This document shows, piece by piece, positions 45,265 through 54,687 of a stretch of DNA of 64,000 bases. The notes under the pieces are model-generated. The model did no database searches. It was not told where the DNA came from and was given only the letters and a program-made list of their open reading frames with translations. Numbering within the stretch: the stretch's first letter is position 1; each line of letters begins with the position of its first letter. This DNA comes from Streptoalloteichus hindustanus (GTDB lineage Bacteria; Actinomycetota; Actinomycetes; Mycobacteriales; Pseudonocardiaceae), in assembly GCF_900129375.1 (NCBI RefSeq), contig NZ_FQVN01000012.1, forward strand, positions 62,001 to 126,000. Direction: 5' to 3'. The position numbers were made by a program, and so were the translations under genes.

Positions 45265-48200
45265 CGGGGCCTGTGGACCAGCCCGCGCAGGAGCCGGGGA
45301 GGACGGAGCCGGCGGGAGAGGACGCCCGACGCGCCCTGGTGACCCGCCTGCTCACCGAGCACGGCGTCACCAACGCCACGGCCCTCTCGCCCGAACAGCG
45401 GCGGTTGCTGATGCTGACGCGGATGGAGCCGGGGATGCCGGCGCACCTCGTCGCCGGGTACCGGCTGCGCGGCGCGCTGGACCTCCCGGTGCTGCAACAG
45501 GGTCTGGCCGAGGTGGCCCGCCGGCACGAGGTGCTGCGCAGCACCTTCGTCGAGGTGGCGGGACGGGTGTTGCGGGTGGTCAACCCGGCGACCGAGCTGA
45601 ACATCGTGGCGGCGGAGCCGGAGGCGCGGGAGTCGCCGGAGGAGTTCGTGCGCCGCAACGCCGAACGCGAGCTGGCGCAGGCCTTTGACCCGGCCACCGG
45701 CCCGCTCACCAGGGCGCGGCTGCTCCGGCTCGACGAGCGGGACCACGTGTTGATGCTGGCCGTGCACGAACTCGTCGCCGACGAGTGGTCCCCCGATCTG
45801 CTCGTCCGCGAGCTGGTCACCGCCTGCCGCCGGCTGCTCGACGACTCGGACGTGGTGCCCCAACCCGAAGCGCCGGCCTACGCGGACTACGCCCGGTGGC
45901 GACAGGTGCTGGCCGGTGGCGACGAGCACGCGCGGCAACTCGCGTTCTGGCGCGAGCGCCTGGCGGAGGTGCCCCCGCTGCCGCTGCCGACCGACCACGG
46001 TCGACCGGCGACCAAGACCTACGCCTGCTCGTCTGTCCACTTAGGACTGTCGACGAGCACCACCGAGGCGTTGGAGGACCTGGCAGGCCGGCTCGCCGTG
46101 CCACTGGAAACCGTCGTGCTGACCGGTTTCCAGATCCTGCTCTCGCGCTACGCCCGGCACTCCGACATCGCGGTGGGCACCCGCACCTCGGTCCGAGGCG
46201 AGCGGTGGAGCGGCTTGCTCGGCCCCGCCGGCAACACTGTCGTCCTGCGCGTCGACCTGACCGGCGACCCCACCGTCGGTGAGGCCGTCCACCGGGTCGC
46301 CGCCGCGACGGACGACGCCGCGCGGAACCGGGAGGTCCTCTTCGGCACGCTGGTCGACGACCTGCAAACCCACCGCGACGTCAGCCGAACCCCGTTCTTC
46401 CAGGTGATGTTCGCCTTCCGGGACGGGCGGTGGAGCCTGCGGGACGCGCCCGGCCTGACGGTGACCCCGTACCCGCTGCCGGTCGGGCGGACCGCCGTCG
46501 ACCTCACCCTCACGGCCGTCCGCGCCGACACCGGGCTGCTGCTCCGGCTCGACCACAACACGGACCTGTACGGAACGGACACGGCCCGCCGTCTGCTGGG
46601 CCACCTCAGGACACTGCTCTCCTCGACCACCGACCCCGCCCGGCGGGCCTCCGAGCTCCCCCTGCTCACCCCCGAGGAGCAGCACACCGTCCTGCGGACC
46701 TGGAACGAGTCCACTGAGGACGGACCAGCCCACGCAGACCACGCAGACCACGCGGGCTTTCCCGCCGACGCCCTGCTGCACCAGCTCGTGGAGGCGCAGG
46801 CGGCCAGGACGCCCCGCGCGGTGGCGGTGACCTGCGGCGGCGCGAGGGCGACCTACCAGGAGCTCAACGAACGGGCCAACCAACTCGCCCACCACCTCCG
46901 GGAGCGGGGGCTCGGTCTGGAGGGACGGGTCGCGATCTGCCTGGAACGCTCGGTGGAGATGGTGATCGCGATACTCGGGGTGCTCAAGGCCGGGGGCGCG
47001 TACGTGCCACTGGACCCGGAGTACCCGGCGGAGCGGTTGCGGTACCTGATCTCCGACAGCGCCGCCCAGATCCTCGTCACCCAACGCGAACTGGTGGCGG
47101 GCCTGCCCGAGGGGACCTCGGACCGCCTGCTGGTGGACGAGGACTGGCCGGCGGTGGCCCGTGCGCCCCGGCACGACCCGGAACCGGTGGCGCAGCCGGA
47201 CAACCTCGCGTACCTCATCTACACGTCTGGCTCCACCGGCCAGCCGAAGGGCGTCATGCTCACCCACCGCGGCGCGGTGAACAACCTGACCTGGCGGCAA
47301 CGGCGTTGGCCGCTCTCCCCCGACGACCGGGTCCTCCAGAACCACTCGTTCAGCTTCGACCCCTCGCTGTGGGCCACCTTCTGGCCGTTGATGGCCGGCG
47401 CGCGAACCGTCGTCACGCCGCCCGGCCAGAAGTACGACAGCAGCGCGTTGGTCCGTCTCCTCCGAGAAGAGGAGATCACCCTGTACGCGGCGGTGCCCTC
47501 GCTCAACGCTGTACTGATGGAGGAGCCGGGCATCGAGGAGTGCACGAGCATCCGATACGTGCAGAGCGGGGCGGAGATGCTCACCGGCGGGCTCCAGCGC
47601 GCGGTGTTCTCCCGCCTCGACGCCGAACTGGTCAACTTCTACGGACCCACCGAGACCACTGTGGACTCCACGGCCTGGGTCTGCCCGCGCACGTCAGAGC
47701 CGGAGGCCGCGCCCATCGGCCGTCCGGTGGCGAACCTGCGGGTTCACGTCCTCGACGACAACGCGCGCCCCGTTCCGCCGGGCGTGCCGGGGCACATCTG
47801 CGTCGGCGGTGTCGGTCTGGCCCGCGGCTACCACAACCGCCCCGGGCTCACCGCGGGCCGGTTCGTCCCGGACCCCTTCGGCGTGGAGCCGGGCGGACGG
47901 CTCTACCGCACCGGCGACATCGGCCGCTACCGCGCCGACGGCGTGCTCGAGTTCGTGGGGCGGGCGGACAACCAGGTGAAGGTGCGCGGCTACCGGATCG
48001 AGCTGGGTGAGGTGGAGGCGGCGCTGACCCAGCACCCCGATGTGCGGGAGGCGGTCGCGCTGGCCAGGGAGGACACGCCCGGCGACCGCCGGCTGGTCGG
48101 CTACGTCACCCGCACCGAGGGCAGTTCCCCGACGCCGTCGGCGTTGTCGGCGTTCCTGGCCGAGTTCCTGCCGTCCCACATGGTGCCCTCGGCGATCGTG

Positions 48201-49814
48201 GCGCTCGACGAGTTCCCGGTGACGCCCAACGGGAAGGTCGACCGCCGGGCACTGCCCGCCCCTGGCGCTCCCCGCGCTGCGCACGGGGCGGACGACGCGC
48301 CCCGCACCGCCCTGGAGAACGAGGTCGCCGGCCTGTTCGCCAGGGCGTTGGGCATCGACCGGGTCGGCATCGCCCAGGACTTCTTCGAGCTCGGCGGCTC
48401 CTCGCTGGTGCTCGCCCGGCTGGCCTCCCAGCTCCTCCACCACTTCCACGTCTCGCTGCCGGTGCACCAGCTCTTCAAGGTTCCCACGGTGGCGGGCGTG
48501 GCCGAGACGATCCAGGAGTCCCAACAGGACGGTGTCCGGGGCGCGTTGACCACGCGGCACACGACGCAGTTGGAGAACGACGCCACCCTCGCCGAGGACA
48601 TCACGCCGGACGGCCTGCCCAGGGCCGACTTCCTCGACCCGGACACGGTGCTGCTGACCGGAGCGACGGGCTACCTCGGCGCTTTCCTTTTGGAGCAGCT
48701 ACTTCGCCGCACCCGAGCGGACGTCTGCTGCCTGGTGCGGGCGAAGAGCCGGGAGCACGCGTCCGAGCGGCTGCGCGAGACCATGCGCCGCTACCTCATC
48801 TGGGACGACAGCTACGCGCACCGCATCCGCCCCCTGGTCGGCGACCTGGGCCGACCACGGCTGGGACTGACCGAGGGGCAGTGGCACGAGCTGTCGGGAC
48901 TGGTCGACGCGATCTACCACTGCGGCGCGACCGTGAACTTCGTCTACCCGTACTCGGCGTTGCGGAAGCCGAACGTCCATGGCACCCAGCAACTCCTGCG
49001 CCTGGCCTGCGCCGAACGCCTGAAGGCGTTCCACCACGTCTCCACCGCGGATGTCGTGCTGGCCAGCCACATGCCGCGCCCGCTGCTGGAGGACGAGACG
49101 GCGTTGCGGACGCCCAGCGACGACCCCGGCGGTTACACCGGCAGCAAGTGGGTCGCCGAGAAGATCGCGAACATCGCGCGCCGACGGGGGATTCCGGTCT
49201 CCATCTACCGGCCCGGCCTGATCCTCGGCCACACCAGGACCGGCGCCACGCAGCCCGAGGACTACCTCGTGGTCTCCTTCCGGGGGTTCGTCGCGATGGG
49301 CGTGGTCCCGGACTACCCCCGCATCCTGGACGCGGTTCCGGTGGACTACGTCGCCGCCGCCATCGTGCACATCTCGTTGCGGGAGCGGGCGATCGGCGAC
49401 TTCTACCACCTGTTCAACCCGGCTCCGGTGAGCATCCGGCGGTTCTGCGACTGGATCCGCTCCTACGGCTACGACTTCCGGATCGTCCCGTTCGAGCGGG
49501 CCAGGGAGCTGGCGCTGGGGGTCCGGCCCGGCCACCCGCTGTACTCCATGGTTCCGCTCATCCGGGACGCCGAGGTGGAGCCGCAGGAGTCCCTGGACCC
49601 CCGGCTGATCGACCGGGTCCAGCCGGAGCTGGAGTGCCGCAACACGGCGCGGGCGCTGGCCGGCAGCGGCATCGTCTGCCCGCCGGCCGACGAGCGGCAG
49701 GCCCACCTGGTCCTGCGGTACCTGGTCGAGCACGGCCACCTCGAACCCCCCGAGACGGCCCGCGCGAACGTCCCCCACCCTCCTGACACCGCCCTCCTGA
49801 CACCACCTTCCTGA
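45261..49814 (+). CDS. NRPS 2: C(Pictet-Spengler type)-A-PCP-reductase (SfmC-like)
   Basis: 1517 aa. Condensation-fold domain (about 40-460) whose active-site motif is HELVADE (His169, Glu170, Asp174, Glu175) instead of HHxxxDG. Adenylation domain (about 500-1000) with eye-read code D-P-W-A-V-S-F-V-D, not one I can assign. PCP Ser1048 (LGGSSL). Terminal NAD(P)H thioester reductase (about 1130-1490) with GATGYLG at 1134 and catalytic Tyr1292/Lys1296 in YTGSK. In saframycin SfmC the same order releases aldehydes, and its C domain performs Pictet-Spengler cyclisation with 3-hydroxy-5-methyl-O-methyltyrosine; the altered motif and the neighbours support that role here. ATG overlaps the NRPS 1 stop. 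Confidence 0.92.
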   Translation: MTGPVDQPAQEPGRTEPAGEDARRALVTRLLTEHGVTNATALSPEQRRLLMLTRMEPGMPAHLVAGYRLRGALDLPVLQQGLAEVARRHEVLRSTFVEVAGRVLRVVNPATELNIVAAEPEARESPEEFVRRNAERELAQAFDPATGPLTRARLLRLDERDHVLMLAVHELVADEWSPDLLVRELVTACRRLLDDSDVVPQPEAPAYADYARWRQVLAGGDEHARQLAFWRERLAEVPPLPLPTDHGRPATKTYACSSVHLGLSTSTTEALEDLAGRLAVPLETVVLTGFQILLSRYARHSDIAVGTRTSVRGERWSGLLGPAGNTVVLRVDLTGDPTVGEAVHRVAAATDDAARNREVLFGTLVDDLQTHRDVSRTPFFQVMFAFRDGRWSLRDAPGLTVTPYPLPVGRTAVDLTLTAVRADTGLLLRLDHNTDLYGTDTARRLLGHLRTLLSSTTDPARRASELPLLTPEEQHTVLRTWNESTEDGPAHADHADHAGFPADALLHQLVEAQAARTPRAVAVTCGGARATYQELNERANQLAHHLRERGLGLEGRVAICLERSVEMVIAILGVLKAGGAYVPLDPEYPAERLRYLISDSAAQILVTQRELVAGLPEGTSDRLLVDEDWPAVARAPRHDPEPVAQPDNLAYLIYTSGSTGQPKGVMLTHRGAVNNLTWRQRRWPLSPDDRVLQNHSFSFDPSLWATFWPLMAGARTVVTPPGQKYDSSALVRLLREEEITLYAAVPSLNAVLMEEPGIEECTSIRYVQSGAEMLTGGLQRAVFSRLDAELVNFYGPTETTVDSTAWVCPRTSEPEAAPIGRPVANLRVHVLDDNARPVPPGVPGHICVGGVGLARGYHNRPGLTAGRFVPDPFGVEPGGRLYRTGDIGRYRADGVLEFVGRADNQVKVRGYRIELGEVEAALTQHPDVREAVALAREDTPGDRRLVGYVTRTEGSSPTPSALSAFLAEFLPSHMVPSAIVALDEFPVTPNGKVDRRALPAPGAPRAAHGADDAPRTALENEVAGLFARALGIDRVGIAQDFFELGGSSLVLARLASQLLHHFHVSLPVHQLFKVPTVAGVAETIQESQQDGVRGALTTRHTTQLENDATLAEDITPDGLPRADFLDPDTVLLTGATGYLGAFLLEQLLRRTRADVCCLVRAKSREHASERLRETMRRYLIWDDSYAHRIRPLVGDLGRPRLGLTEGQWHELSGLVDAIYHCGATVNFVYPYSALRKPNVHGTQQLLRLACAERLKAFHHVSTADVVLASHMPRPLLEDETALRTPSDDPGGYTGSKWVAEKIANIARRRGIPVSIYRPGLILGHTRTGATQPEDYLVVSFRGFVAMGVVPDYPRILDAVPVDYVAAAIVHISLRERAIGDFYHLFNPAPVSIRRFCDWIRSYGYDFRIVPFERARELALGVRPGHPLYSMVPLIRDAEVEPQESLDPRLIDRVQPELECRNTARALAGSGIVCPPADERQAHLVLRYLVEHGHLEPPETARANVPHPPDTALLTPPS

Positions 49815-49875
49815 CCTGCCCTCCTGACACCGCCCCCGCCACGCGGCGTCCCTGCCACCGTCGAGGGAGAACCCG

Positions 49876-50934
49876 ATGCGCAGCGACGACTTCCCCCTGT
49901 TACGCCCGCAGGACCTGCCGGCGTCGACGCACGTGCTCGCGCCCGCGCCGGGCAGCGCGACAGCGGCCGCACTGGCCACCGCGCTCGCCGGTCCCGCCGA
50001 CCGGACCGACGACCAGGAGCTCGTCGTACTCCGCGCCGCACTGGGGGTTCTCGGGTTCTCCACCGGGGAGATCGCCGTCGTGACCGACGATCCGGAGGAG
50101 TCCGCGGGGAACCGGGCCAACGACGCCGCCTTCCGGTTCGTGCGGGTGCGCGGGGACGTCTCGCGGGTGCTCGCCCACTCCGTGCTCCAGGGATACGTGA
50201 CGTTGTTGGAGGAGGCGTTGGGCACGGGCACTGACCTGACGCCCGAGCAGTGGCGGCCACTGCGCACGGCGATGCGGCAACTGGTGCTCCTGATCTCCGG
50301 GGACTTCACGCCGCTCGACGAGCGGGCGGGGCCGGATGTCGTGCGCCTGCCGCCGAGGCCGTCGAGCTACCGGGACAACCAGGCGCTCCAGCGCTGGATC
50401 CGGGGCCACCACGTGTTCATGGTCCTCGTGCAGGGCCTGGTGATCAGCCTCAACGGGTTCGCGCACCACGCGTCGGCCGGCGAGATCCCCGAGGCGCAGC
50501 GGATGCTGGAGGTGGCCGCGGTCGTCATGCGGGGCGCGGCGGCGGCGCTGCGGTTCACCGGTGACTTCCCGTTCTCCGAGTACCAGAGGAACATTCGGCC
50601 CACCCTCATGCCGCCGACCGCGCCGCCGGACATGAGTGGGCTGCGGTGGCGGGACCACGAGCACCTGATCCGGGTGCTCGGGGGCACGCGGACGCTGTTC
50701 GCCCAGCTCGATCCCCGGTTGGAGCCGCAACGGGAACGGTTCCTGGCGGCGTTCGCCGCCACCTACGACGCGCACCGGGCGGTGTGCGGGCACTTCGTGG
50801 GCACCGAGCAGTCGAGCGTGCTCATGGCGGCCCGGTCGCCGCGCTCTGCGGTGTCTACATTGGACCATTTCAAGAAGGTCCGCAGTGGACTGGTGCGCTC
50901 CAGGGAGCACGACACTGACGGGGCCACCCCGTGA
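49876..50934 (+). CDS. sfmD: SfmD-like haem-dependent tyrosine hydroxylase
   Basis: 352-aa, all-helical. Near the C terminus it has His261 (RDHEHL) and, 39 residues later, His300-x3-Cys304 (HRAVC). As I recall, SfmD binds haem through two histidines 39 residues apart plus an HxxxC cysteine forming one thioether bond; the match in spacing is striking. SfmD hydroxylates 3-methyltyrosine to 3-hydroxy-5-methyltyrosine with peroxide. Position directly after the SfmC-like gene and before the peptidase/MbtH agrees with the saframycin cluster. ATG at 49876 follows GAGGGAGA. The stop overlaps the next start (GTGA). Without context this would have looked like an unknown protein. Confidence 0.82.
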   Translation: MRSDDFPLLRPQDLPASTHVLAPAPGSATAAALATALAGPADRTDDQELVVLRAALGVLGFSTGEIAVVTDDPEESAGNRANDAAFRFVRVRGDVSRVLAHSVLQGYVTLLEEALGTGTDLTPEQWRPLRTAMRQLVLLISGDFTPLDERAGPDVVRLPPRPSSYRDNQALQRWIRGHHVFMVLVQGLVISLNGFAHHASAGEIPEAQRMLEVAAVVMRGAAAALRFTGDFPFSEYQRNIRPTLMPPTAPPDMSGLRWRDHEHLIRVLGGTRTLFAQLDPRLEPQRERFLAAFAATYDAHRAVCGHFVGTEQSSVLMAARSPRSAVSTLDHFKKVRSGLVRSREHDTDGATP

Positions 50935-53483
50935 GCGCCGTGGAGTTCGGGAGCGCCAGTGGTCTGGCCGGGGCCCTGACGGCGGTCGCGCTGGTCGTCG
51001 TGTCCGCCGTCGTCGCGTTCCGGGCGCTGCGCACGCCCGCGGTCGTCCCGGCCCACGCCGACGAGCAGCGGTTCTCGGCGCTCAGGGCGATGCGGCACGT
51101 CGAGGACATCGCGCGGGCGCCGCGTCCCGTCGGCTCGGCCGAGCACATTCGGGTGCGCGACCACCTCGTGCGGAAACTCTCCGAACTCGGTCTCTCCCCC
51201 GAGGTCCAGACCGCCGTGGGCGTCAACGAGGTCGACGGCATGGAGCGCGGAACCCGGTTCCGCTCGGCCGGAGAGGCGCGCAACGTCGTCGCGGTCGTGC
51301 CCGGCGCGGAGGGCGCCGCCGACCGACCGGCGGTGCTGCTCGTTGCCCACTACGACTCGGTTTCGTCGGGGCCGGGGGCGAACGACAACGCCGCCGCCGT
51401 GGCAACCCTGTTGGAGACCGCCCGGGCGCTGTTGGCCGCGCCGAACCCGTTGCGCAACGACGTGATCCTCCTGTTCACCGACGCGGAGGAGGTGGGGCAG
51501 CTCGGGGCGCGGGCCTTCGCCGACCGGCATCCGCTGCGGAAGCGCGTGGGCGTGGTGCTGAACTTCGAGGCGCGCGGCAGCCGGGGTCCGGTCCTGATGT
51601 TCGAGACCGGACCCCGCAACGGTCGGCTCGTCACGGCGCTCGCCGGCGCGGTGCGCCCGTCCTACGCCTCGTCGTTGTTCCACGAGGTGTACCGGCGGAT
51701 GCCGAACCTGACCGACTTCGGTGTCTTCCGCGAGAAGGGGTTGCCGGGCCTCAACTTCGCCTACATCGACGGGTACCAGCACTACCACAGCGCGTCGGAC
51801 ACCCCGGACAACGTGAGCCGGAGCAGCCTGCAACACCAGGGGGAACACGCGCTCGGGCTCGCCCGACGACTGGGCGACGCCGACCTGACCGGCCTCGCCT
51901 CGCGGGGCGATTCCGTGTTCTTCCGGCTGCCGCACGGGCTGGCGCGGTACCCCGCGACGTGGTCGCTTCCCCTCTCCCTCGCCACGGTCACCCTGTGGGC
52001 CACCGTCGTCGCACTGTCCATAGTGGACTCTCAGGTTCACGCGCCGTCCGCACTGCTGGGGGCGCTCGTCGGGGCGGCCTGGCTCGTCGCGGCCGTGTTG
52101 ACACTCGGCACGCTGCCCCGCCGGATCGTCGCCCGCGGACCGGAGACGACCTTCCACGGCCACCCGCGCCGCGGTGGTCCCGCCTACCTGGTGGCCCTGG
52201 TGGCCGCCACCGTGGGCTCGTACGCGCTGCTGATCCAGCTTCTCCGCCCCTACTTGGAGATCTCCGCACTGGCCGTGGGCGGGACGGTCTGGTGGGTCCT
52301 CCTGACGCTGGCCACCGCCCGACGCCTGGCAAGCGCCAACTACCTGGCCCAGTGGCCGCTGCTGTTCGCCGCCCTCGGCCTCGCGGTGCTCACGCTGCCC
52401 CCGGCGGCCGCGGAATCCCCGACACTGGTGGTGGCGGGTCTCGCGCTCGGGGCCGTAGTTCCGGTTCACCTCCTCGCCCCGCTCGTGCACCTCACTTTCG
52501 TCGGGTTGCTGCTCAAGGGATCGGTAGCGCCCACAGCCGTGGTCGGTTCGCTGACACTGTTGTTGACCCCAGTGCTCAACGTGATCACCCTGGCGACGGG
52601 CTGGGCGCTGCCGATCGTCGCCGCGGCGACCGCCCTGGTCGGCTTCACGATCGCCGGAGTGTCAGCGCGGCCCACCACGTCGACGGGTCGGTTCCAGGGC
52701 GTCCTCTACGCGCTGGACACGGACACCGGCAAAGCCCTGTGGGCCACAGTGGACGATGACCACCACGCACTCGACCGGAGCGCGGGCGAGGTGGGCCGCG
52801 ACCGCCTGCGGGAGTTCCTTCCCCACTCCCTCCACCACTTCCGCCACGTCCCGGCGCCGGCGCTGCCCCTGCCCGGTCCCACCGTGACGGTCGTCGACGA
52901 CCACCGGCGAGGGGACCACCGCCACCTCCAGCTCACCCTCTCCTCGCCCCGGGGAGCCACCGACGCGGTGCTCGTCCTGTCCGGCGCACGGGTCCTGGCG
53001 TACGCGGTGGAGAAGGTTCCCGGCCCGCCCCAGATCCCGTCCGACGACGACTTCTCCCTGTGGCTGCACGGGATTCCCACGTCCGGCCTCCGAATCGACC
53101 TCGTCCTGCGGCCCGACCGGCCCGCCGTGCTGCGGGTCGTGGACCGGACACCCGGCCTGCCCGAGTCCGCGCCGACGGCGGCCCCCGACCCCGCTCCGGC
53201 CCTCGGACCGGGCACGGCGTGCGGCGCCACCCACGTCCGCGCCACGACCCGCCTTCAGCCCACCCCACCCCAGGAGGACGCCATGCCCGGGTTCCTGGAC
53301 GACGACGACACCACCCTGGTGTGCCGGGTCGTCGTCAACGACGAGGAGCAGTACTCGATCTGGCCCGCCGACCGGGAGAACCCGCCCGGCTGGCGGGACT
53401 CCGGTTTCACCGGAACCCGTCAGGAGTGCCTGGCGCACATCGACCGCACCTGGACCGACATGCGGCCGGGGTCGCTGCGCTAG
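50931..53483 (+). CDS. Membrane M28 peptidase (SfmE-like) fused in frame to MbtH
   Basis: 850 aa. One N-terminal TM helix (about 10-32), M28 zinc-peptidase domain (about 45-340) with His140/Asp142 (AHYDS), Asp152, catalytic Glu186 with Glu187 (TDAEEVG), Glu213 and His286 (YHSASDT), then about eight TM helices (345-600), an extracytoplasmic-type C-terminal domain (about 605-750), and from residue 785 a complete MbtH protein. No stop codon separates the two. In saframycin-type pathways a membrane peptidase removes the N-terminal acyl leader as a prodrug step and MbtH is a separate gene. The MbtH part has its own ribosome site (next entry). The GTG at 50931 overlaps the SfmD-like stop. Confidence 0.9.
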   Translation: MSAVEFGSASGLAGALTAVALVVVSAVVAFRALRTPAVVPAHADEQRFSALRAMRHVEDIARAPRPVGSAEHIRVRDHLVRKLSELGLSPEVQTAVGVNEVDGMERGTRFRSAGEARNVVAVVPGAEGAADRPAVLLVAHYDSVSSGPGANDNAAAVATLLETARALLAAPNPLRNDVILLFTDAEEVGQLGARAFADRHPLRKRVGVVLNFEARGSRGPVLMFETGPRNGRLVTALAGAVRPSYASSLFHEVYRRMPNLTDFGVFREKGLPGLNFAYIDGYQHYHSASDTPDNVSRSSLQHQGEHALGLARRLGDADLTGLASRGDSVFFRLPHGLARYPATWSLPLSLATVTLWATVVALSIVDSQVHAPSALLGALVGAAWLVAAVLTLGTLPRRIVARGPETTFHGHPRRGGPAYLVALVAATVGSYALLIQLLRPYLEISALAVGGTVWWVLLTLATARRLASANYLAQWPLLFAALGLAVLTLPPAAAESPTLVVAGLALGAVVPVHLLAPLVHLTFVGLLLKGSVAPTAVVGSLTLLLTPVLNVITLATGWALPIVAAATALVGFTIAGVSARPTTSTGRFQGVLYALDTDTGKALWATVDDDHHALDRSAGEVGRDRLREFLPHSLHHFRHVPAPALPLPGPTVTVVDDHRRGDHRHLQLTLSSPRGATDAVLVLSGARVLAYAVEKVPGPPQIPSDDDFSLWLHGIPTSGLRIDLVLRPDRPAVLRVVDRTPGLPESAPTAAPDPAPALGPGTACGATHVRATTRLQPTPPQEDAMPGFLDDDDTTLVCRVVVNDEEQYSIWPADRENPPGWRDSGFTGTRQECLAHIDRTWTDMRPGSLR
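53283..53483 (+). CDS. mbtH: MbtH-like protein, probable internal translation product
   Basis: 66 aa, complete MbtH family: NDEEQYSIWP, GWRDSGF, CLAHIDRTWTDMRPGSLR. MbtH proteins bind and activate NRPS adenylation domains in the cytoplasm. The ATG at 53283 follows CCAGGAGGACGCC, the best ribosome site in the region, so a free protein is very likely made even though the frame is open from the upstream peptidase. The adenylation domains of both synthetases are the expected partners. Confidence 0.88.
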   Translation: MPGFLDDDDTTLVCRVVVNDEEQYSIWPADRENPPGWRDSGFTGTRQECLAHIDRTWTDMRPGSLR

Positions 53484-53518
53484 CACCGTCCGTCCTCCCC
53501 ACTCCGAAAGGACCCGCC

Positions 53519-54559
53519 ATGAGCGCCGACCCCGACCTCACCCTCGACGACCTCACGCCGATCCTGTTCGGCCACGCCGCTTTCCAGTACCTCAACGCCG
53601 GCTGCGAGCTGGGCCTGTTCGCGTTGTTGGCCAGGGAACCCGATCTCACCAGAGAGAACGTGCGGGACGGGCTCGGGCTGGCCGACCGGGCCGTGGACGT
53701 CCTGCTGCTCGGCACCACCTCGTTGCGGCTCACCACCCGCGTGGAGGGCCGCTACCGCAACGCCCCGGTCATCGACCAGCTCGTCAGGGAGGGCCGCTGG
53801 GAGAACTTCGCCAACGTCGTGGCCTTCGAGGCGCACATCGTCTACGAGGGACAGGCCGACTTCGTGGAGTCGTTGCGGGACAACACCAACGTCGGCCTGC
53901 GCCGGATCAGGGGCACCGGACGGGACCTCTACCACCGGTTCGCCGAGAACCCGCACCTGGAGCGCGTCTTCTACCGGTACATGCGGTCCTGGTCGGAGCT
54001 GGCCAACCCGCTGCTGCTCCAGAAGGTCGACTTCGGCCGGGTCAAGAAGGTGCTCGACGTGGGCGGCGGCGACGCGGTCAACGCCATCGCCCTGGCCGGG
54101 GAGCACCCGCACCTGGAGGTCACCGTGCTGGAGATCCCGGCCACCGGGCCGATCGCCCGGCGCCGGATCGCCGACAGCGGGCTGTCCGACCGTGTCTCGG
54201 TGCACGAGTGCGACATCTTCCGCGACCCGTTCCCCACCGGGGCCGACTGCGTGCTGTTCTCCCACCAGCTCGTGATCTGGGAGCCCGAGCAGAACGTGGA
54301 GCTGTTGCGGCGCGCGCACGAGGCGCTGCCGCCGGGCGGCCAGACCGTCATCTTCAGCTCGATCTCCGACGACGACGGGGACGGACCGCTGATGGCGGCG
54401 CTGGACAGCGTCTACTTCGCGGCGCTGCCGGCGGAGGGCGGCATGATCTACGCCTGGCGGCAGTACGAGGAGTGGTTGCGGGAGGCGGGTTTCACCCGGA
54501 TCCACCGGTTGCCCTGCGCCGCGTGGACGCCCCACGGAATCATCGCCGCGACCAAGTGA
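53519..54559 (+). CDS. SAM-dependent methyltransferase (SfmM2/SfmM3 candidate)
   Basis: 346 aa, O-methyltransferase family 2 layout: N-terminal dimerisation winged helix (about 10-110) and Rossmann domain with motif I VLDVGGGDAVNAIALA (about 180). The acidic loop after beta 2 is VTVLEIP. ATG at 53519 after GAAAGGACC. As one of two methyltransferases next to the SfmD-like gene, it is a candidate for C- or O-methylation of the tyrosine precursor. Which step it performs cannot be told from motifs alone. Confidence 0.87.
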   Translation: MSADPDLTLDDLTPILFGHAAFQYLNAGCELGLFALLAREPDLTRENVRDGLGLADRAVDVLLLGTTSLRLTTRVEGRYRNAPVIDQLVREGRWENFANVVAFEAHIVYEGQADFVESLRDNTNVGLRRIRGTGRDLYHRFAENPHLERVFYRYMRSWSELANPLLLQKVDFGRVKKVLDVGGGDAVNAIALAGEHPHLEVTVLEIPATGPIARRRIADSGLSDRVSVHECDIFRDPFPTGADCVLFSHQLVIWEPEQNVELLRRAHEALPPGGQTVIFSSISDDDGDGPLMAALDSVYFAALPAEGGMIYAWRQYEEWLREAGFTRIHRLPCAAWTPHGIIAATK

Positions 54560-54687
54560 GACGGGGTCGAGGCGCGCGGTGCGTGCTCCCCGCGCGCACG
54601 CGCGCTCGCCCCGCCCCGGCCCGGGTCGACGCACCGACCCGCTCCCCCTCCCCTGCGCGGCAGGGCGCTCGATCGGAGTTCCGCGCG

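Noticed and set aside
39781-49814. Lipopeptide aldehyde or isonitrile lipopeptide pathway
   Set aside because: The synthetase layout alone would allow it, but the SfmD-like protein, M28 peptidase, HExxxDE domain and UvrA paralogue fit the tetrahydroisoquinoline type, and no isonitrile-forming oxidase is present.
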